Positions 5,597 to 6,445 of a stretch of 6,445 nucleotides of DNA are shown piece after piece (the first letter of the stretch is position 1; each line of letters opens with the position of its first letter). A program made the translations under genes and the position numbers. The notes under the pieces were generated by a model, which was not told the origin of the DNA, ran no database searches, and saw only the letters and a program-made list of their open reading frames with translations. The stretch is from Acidobacteriota bacterium (GTDB lineage: Bacteria > Acidobacteriota > Vicinamibacteria > Vicinamibacterales > Fen-181). The stretch covers positions 1 to 6,445 of the forward strand of contig JAJXZZ010000195.1 in NCBI GenBank assembly GCA_021779795.1, in the 5' to 3' direction.

Positions 5597-6370
5597 TCAG
5601 CGGCGCACGGCGATCAGCAGCCACACGTCGGCGCGCAGGTCCCATGCCCGCCCTCGGTAATCGCCGAGCACGGCCGTCACGCGGAACCCGGCGGCCTCGA
5701 CCCTGGCCGCCACCTGGGGCAGGGGCAGCGTCCGGAACGTCAGCGAGAAGCGGTGACTGACTTGGCGTCCGCCGCGCGTCTCGACGTATTTCTGGTCGAA
5801 CATGGTCAGTTTCCGGCGCCGGTCCTGCCTGACCGACTCGACCAGCGTCACGCGGCTTCCGCCCCGCCCGAACCGGCCGCGCAGCCGCTCGCGGTTGCGG
5901 TACTCGTCCCAGGCGGGGAGGTCGGGCACCAGGTCGATGCCGAGCGCCCCGCCCCGCCGGAGCACGCGGGCCGCCTCGGCGAGGGCGGCCGAAAGGTCCC
6001 GTTCCCGGGTCAGCGACTGCAGGATGCCGTAGGGCGCCATCACGGCGGAGAAACTCCGGTCCCCGAACGGCAGCGCCCGGATGTCCGCCCGCACCAGGCC
6101 GGGCCGGTCGGCGCGCGGCAGGCGGCCGACGCGGCGCCGGGCGTACGCCAGCATCGACTCGGACCGGTCCACCCCCACCAGGGGGACGCCGGTCCGGGCC
6201 ACGGGAACCAGGATCCGGCCGGTGCCGCACCCCAGCTCGAGGACGGGTCCCCCTTCGCGGCGCGCGAAATCCTGCCAGAACCGCACGTCGGTCCGCCCCA
6301 TCGTCCGCGCGTTCTCCCAGTCGTAGAACCGCGCGTAGTCGTCCCAGCCCTTCCAGCCGTCGGCCGTCAT
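5597..6370 (-). CDS. Class I SAM-dependent methyltransferase
   Basis: A 257-residue cytoplasmic protein with a Rossmann-type methyltransferase core. Motif I is VLELGCGTG (43-51). The acidic residue that would bind the SAM ribose is D68 in VGVDRS. The next strand gives RADIRALPFGDRSFSAVMAPYGIL (94-117), with D96 near the adenine. LRRGGALGIDLVP (137-149) matches the post-motif of the Methyltransf_11/25 type. The C-terminal half (about 150-257) has a beta-rich, Arg-rich substrate region ending in GFRVTAVLGDYRGRAWD (229-244) and is not specific enough to name a substrate. The N-terminus (WDDYARFYDWEN, 9-20) looks like a family helix, which supports the ATG at 6370. The ribosome-binding site is only a G-tract 3 nt away. 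It runs in the same direction as the receptor gene, 55 nt apart, but a TATAAT in the gap suggests separate transcription. Confidence 0.88.
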   Translation of the reverse strand: MTADGWKGWDDYARFYDWENARTMGRTDVRFWQDFARREGGPVLELGCGTGRILVPVARTGVPLVGVDRSESMLAYARRRVGRLPRADRPGLVRADIRALPFGDRSFSAVMAPYGILQSLTRERDLSAALAEAARVLRRGGALGIDLVPDLPAWDEYRNRERLRGRFGRGGSRVTLVESVRQDRRRKLTMFDQKYVETRGGRQVSHRFSLTFRTLPLPQVAARVEAAGFRVTAVLGDYRGRAWDLRADVWLLIAVRR

Positions 6371-6373
6371 CGT

Positions 6374-6397
6374 CCCCCCCCGGCTCCCCAGCCCCCC
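6374..6397 (-). promoter_or_regulatory. G-rich leader overlapping the methyltransferase ribosome-binding region
   Basis: In the mRNA strand there are runs of 6, 4 and 8 G (6392-6397, 6386-6389, 6374-6381), ending 3 nt before the ATG. The pattern could fold as a G-quadruplex if the 8-G run supplies two tracts, and a homopolymer of this length is prone to slippage. The only Shine-Dalgarno-like sequence is within these G runs. Structure and role are inference. Confidence 0.4.
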
Positions 6398-6399
6398 AT

Positions 6400-6445
6400 C
6401 TCGCCAGATCGCCAGATGGCAAGATCGCCAGATCGCCAGATTGCC
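6400..6445. repeat. 8-nt tandem repeat (ATCGCCAG) upstream of the methyltransferase, cut by the window edge
   Basis: Plus-strand units from 6400: CTCGCCAG, ATCGCCAG, ATGGCAAG, ATCGCCAG, ATCGCCAG and a partial ATTGCC, in all 5.75 copies of an octamer. The third unit is changed so that TTGCC of the mRNA strand can pair with GGCAA at the very edge. The array continues out of the window, so its full length is unknown. It lies in the leader or promoter region of the methyltransferase; no -10 or -35 was recognised inside it. Confidence 0.85.

Overview
The window is a GC-rich stretch of bacterial chromosome in which every supported gene lies on the minus strand, so transcription runs from the right edge to the left edge. 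An N-terminal carboxypeptidase-regulatory-like domain on an outer-membrane TonB-dependent-receptor-type protein, the very high GC content and the yebC-ruvC-ruvA-ruvB order suggest a didermic lineage such as Acidobacteriota (possibly Vicinamibacteria). That placement is inference from gene style; no rRNA or other marker is present.

Right to left (5' to 3' of the transcripts): an octamer repeat array (6400-6445, cut by the window edge) and a G-rich leader (6374-6397) precede a class I SAM-dependent methyltransferase (6370-5597). A 55-nt gap with a perfect TATAAT leads into a GTG-started TonB-dependent-receptor-like outer-membrane protein (5541-3100). The 184-nt gap 2916-3099 holds two blocks of 7-nt repeats on the receptor side and, on the yebC side, a good extended -10 promoter. 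That promoter drives the last block: yebC (2915-2166), ruvC (2169-1621, overlapping yebC by 4 nt), ruvA (1521-928) and ruvB (825 to the left edge, incomplete).

RuvA, RuvB and RuvC together make the Holliday-junction processing machine: RuvA binds the four-way junction, two RuvB hexamers pump DNA arms through it, and RuvC cuts the junction. YebC is a ribosome- or DNA-associated factor very often encoded next to ruvC. The methyltransferase and the receptor-like gene have no visible functional tie to this operon.

Most of the unexplained structure is in the gaps. The ruvC-ruvA gap (99 nt) and the ruvA-ruvB gap (102 nt) are much longer than a tight operon needs. Each holds short 7-nt repeats in both orientations, so that the transcript could fold into a long GC-rich hairpin ending 10-13 nt before the next start codon. 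The two hairpins differ in sequence but share this layout. The heptad family of the ruvC-ruvA gap recurs behind the receptor gene. No tRNA, rRNA, CRISPR array, insertion sequence or canonical terminator was seen, and there is no gene-free stretch above 300 nt.
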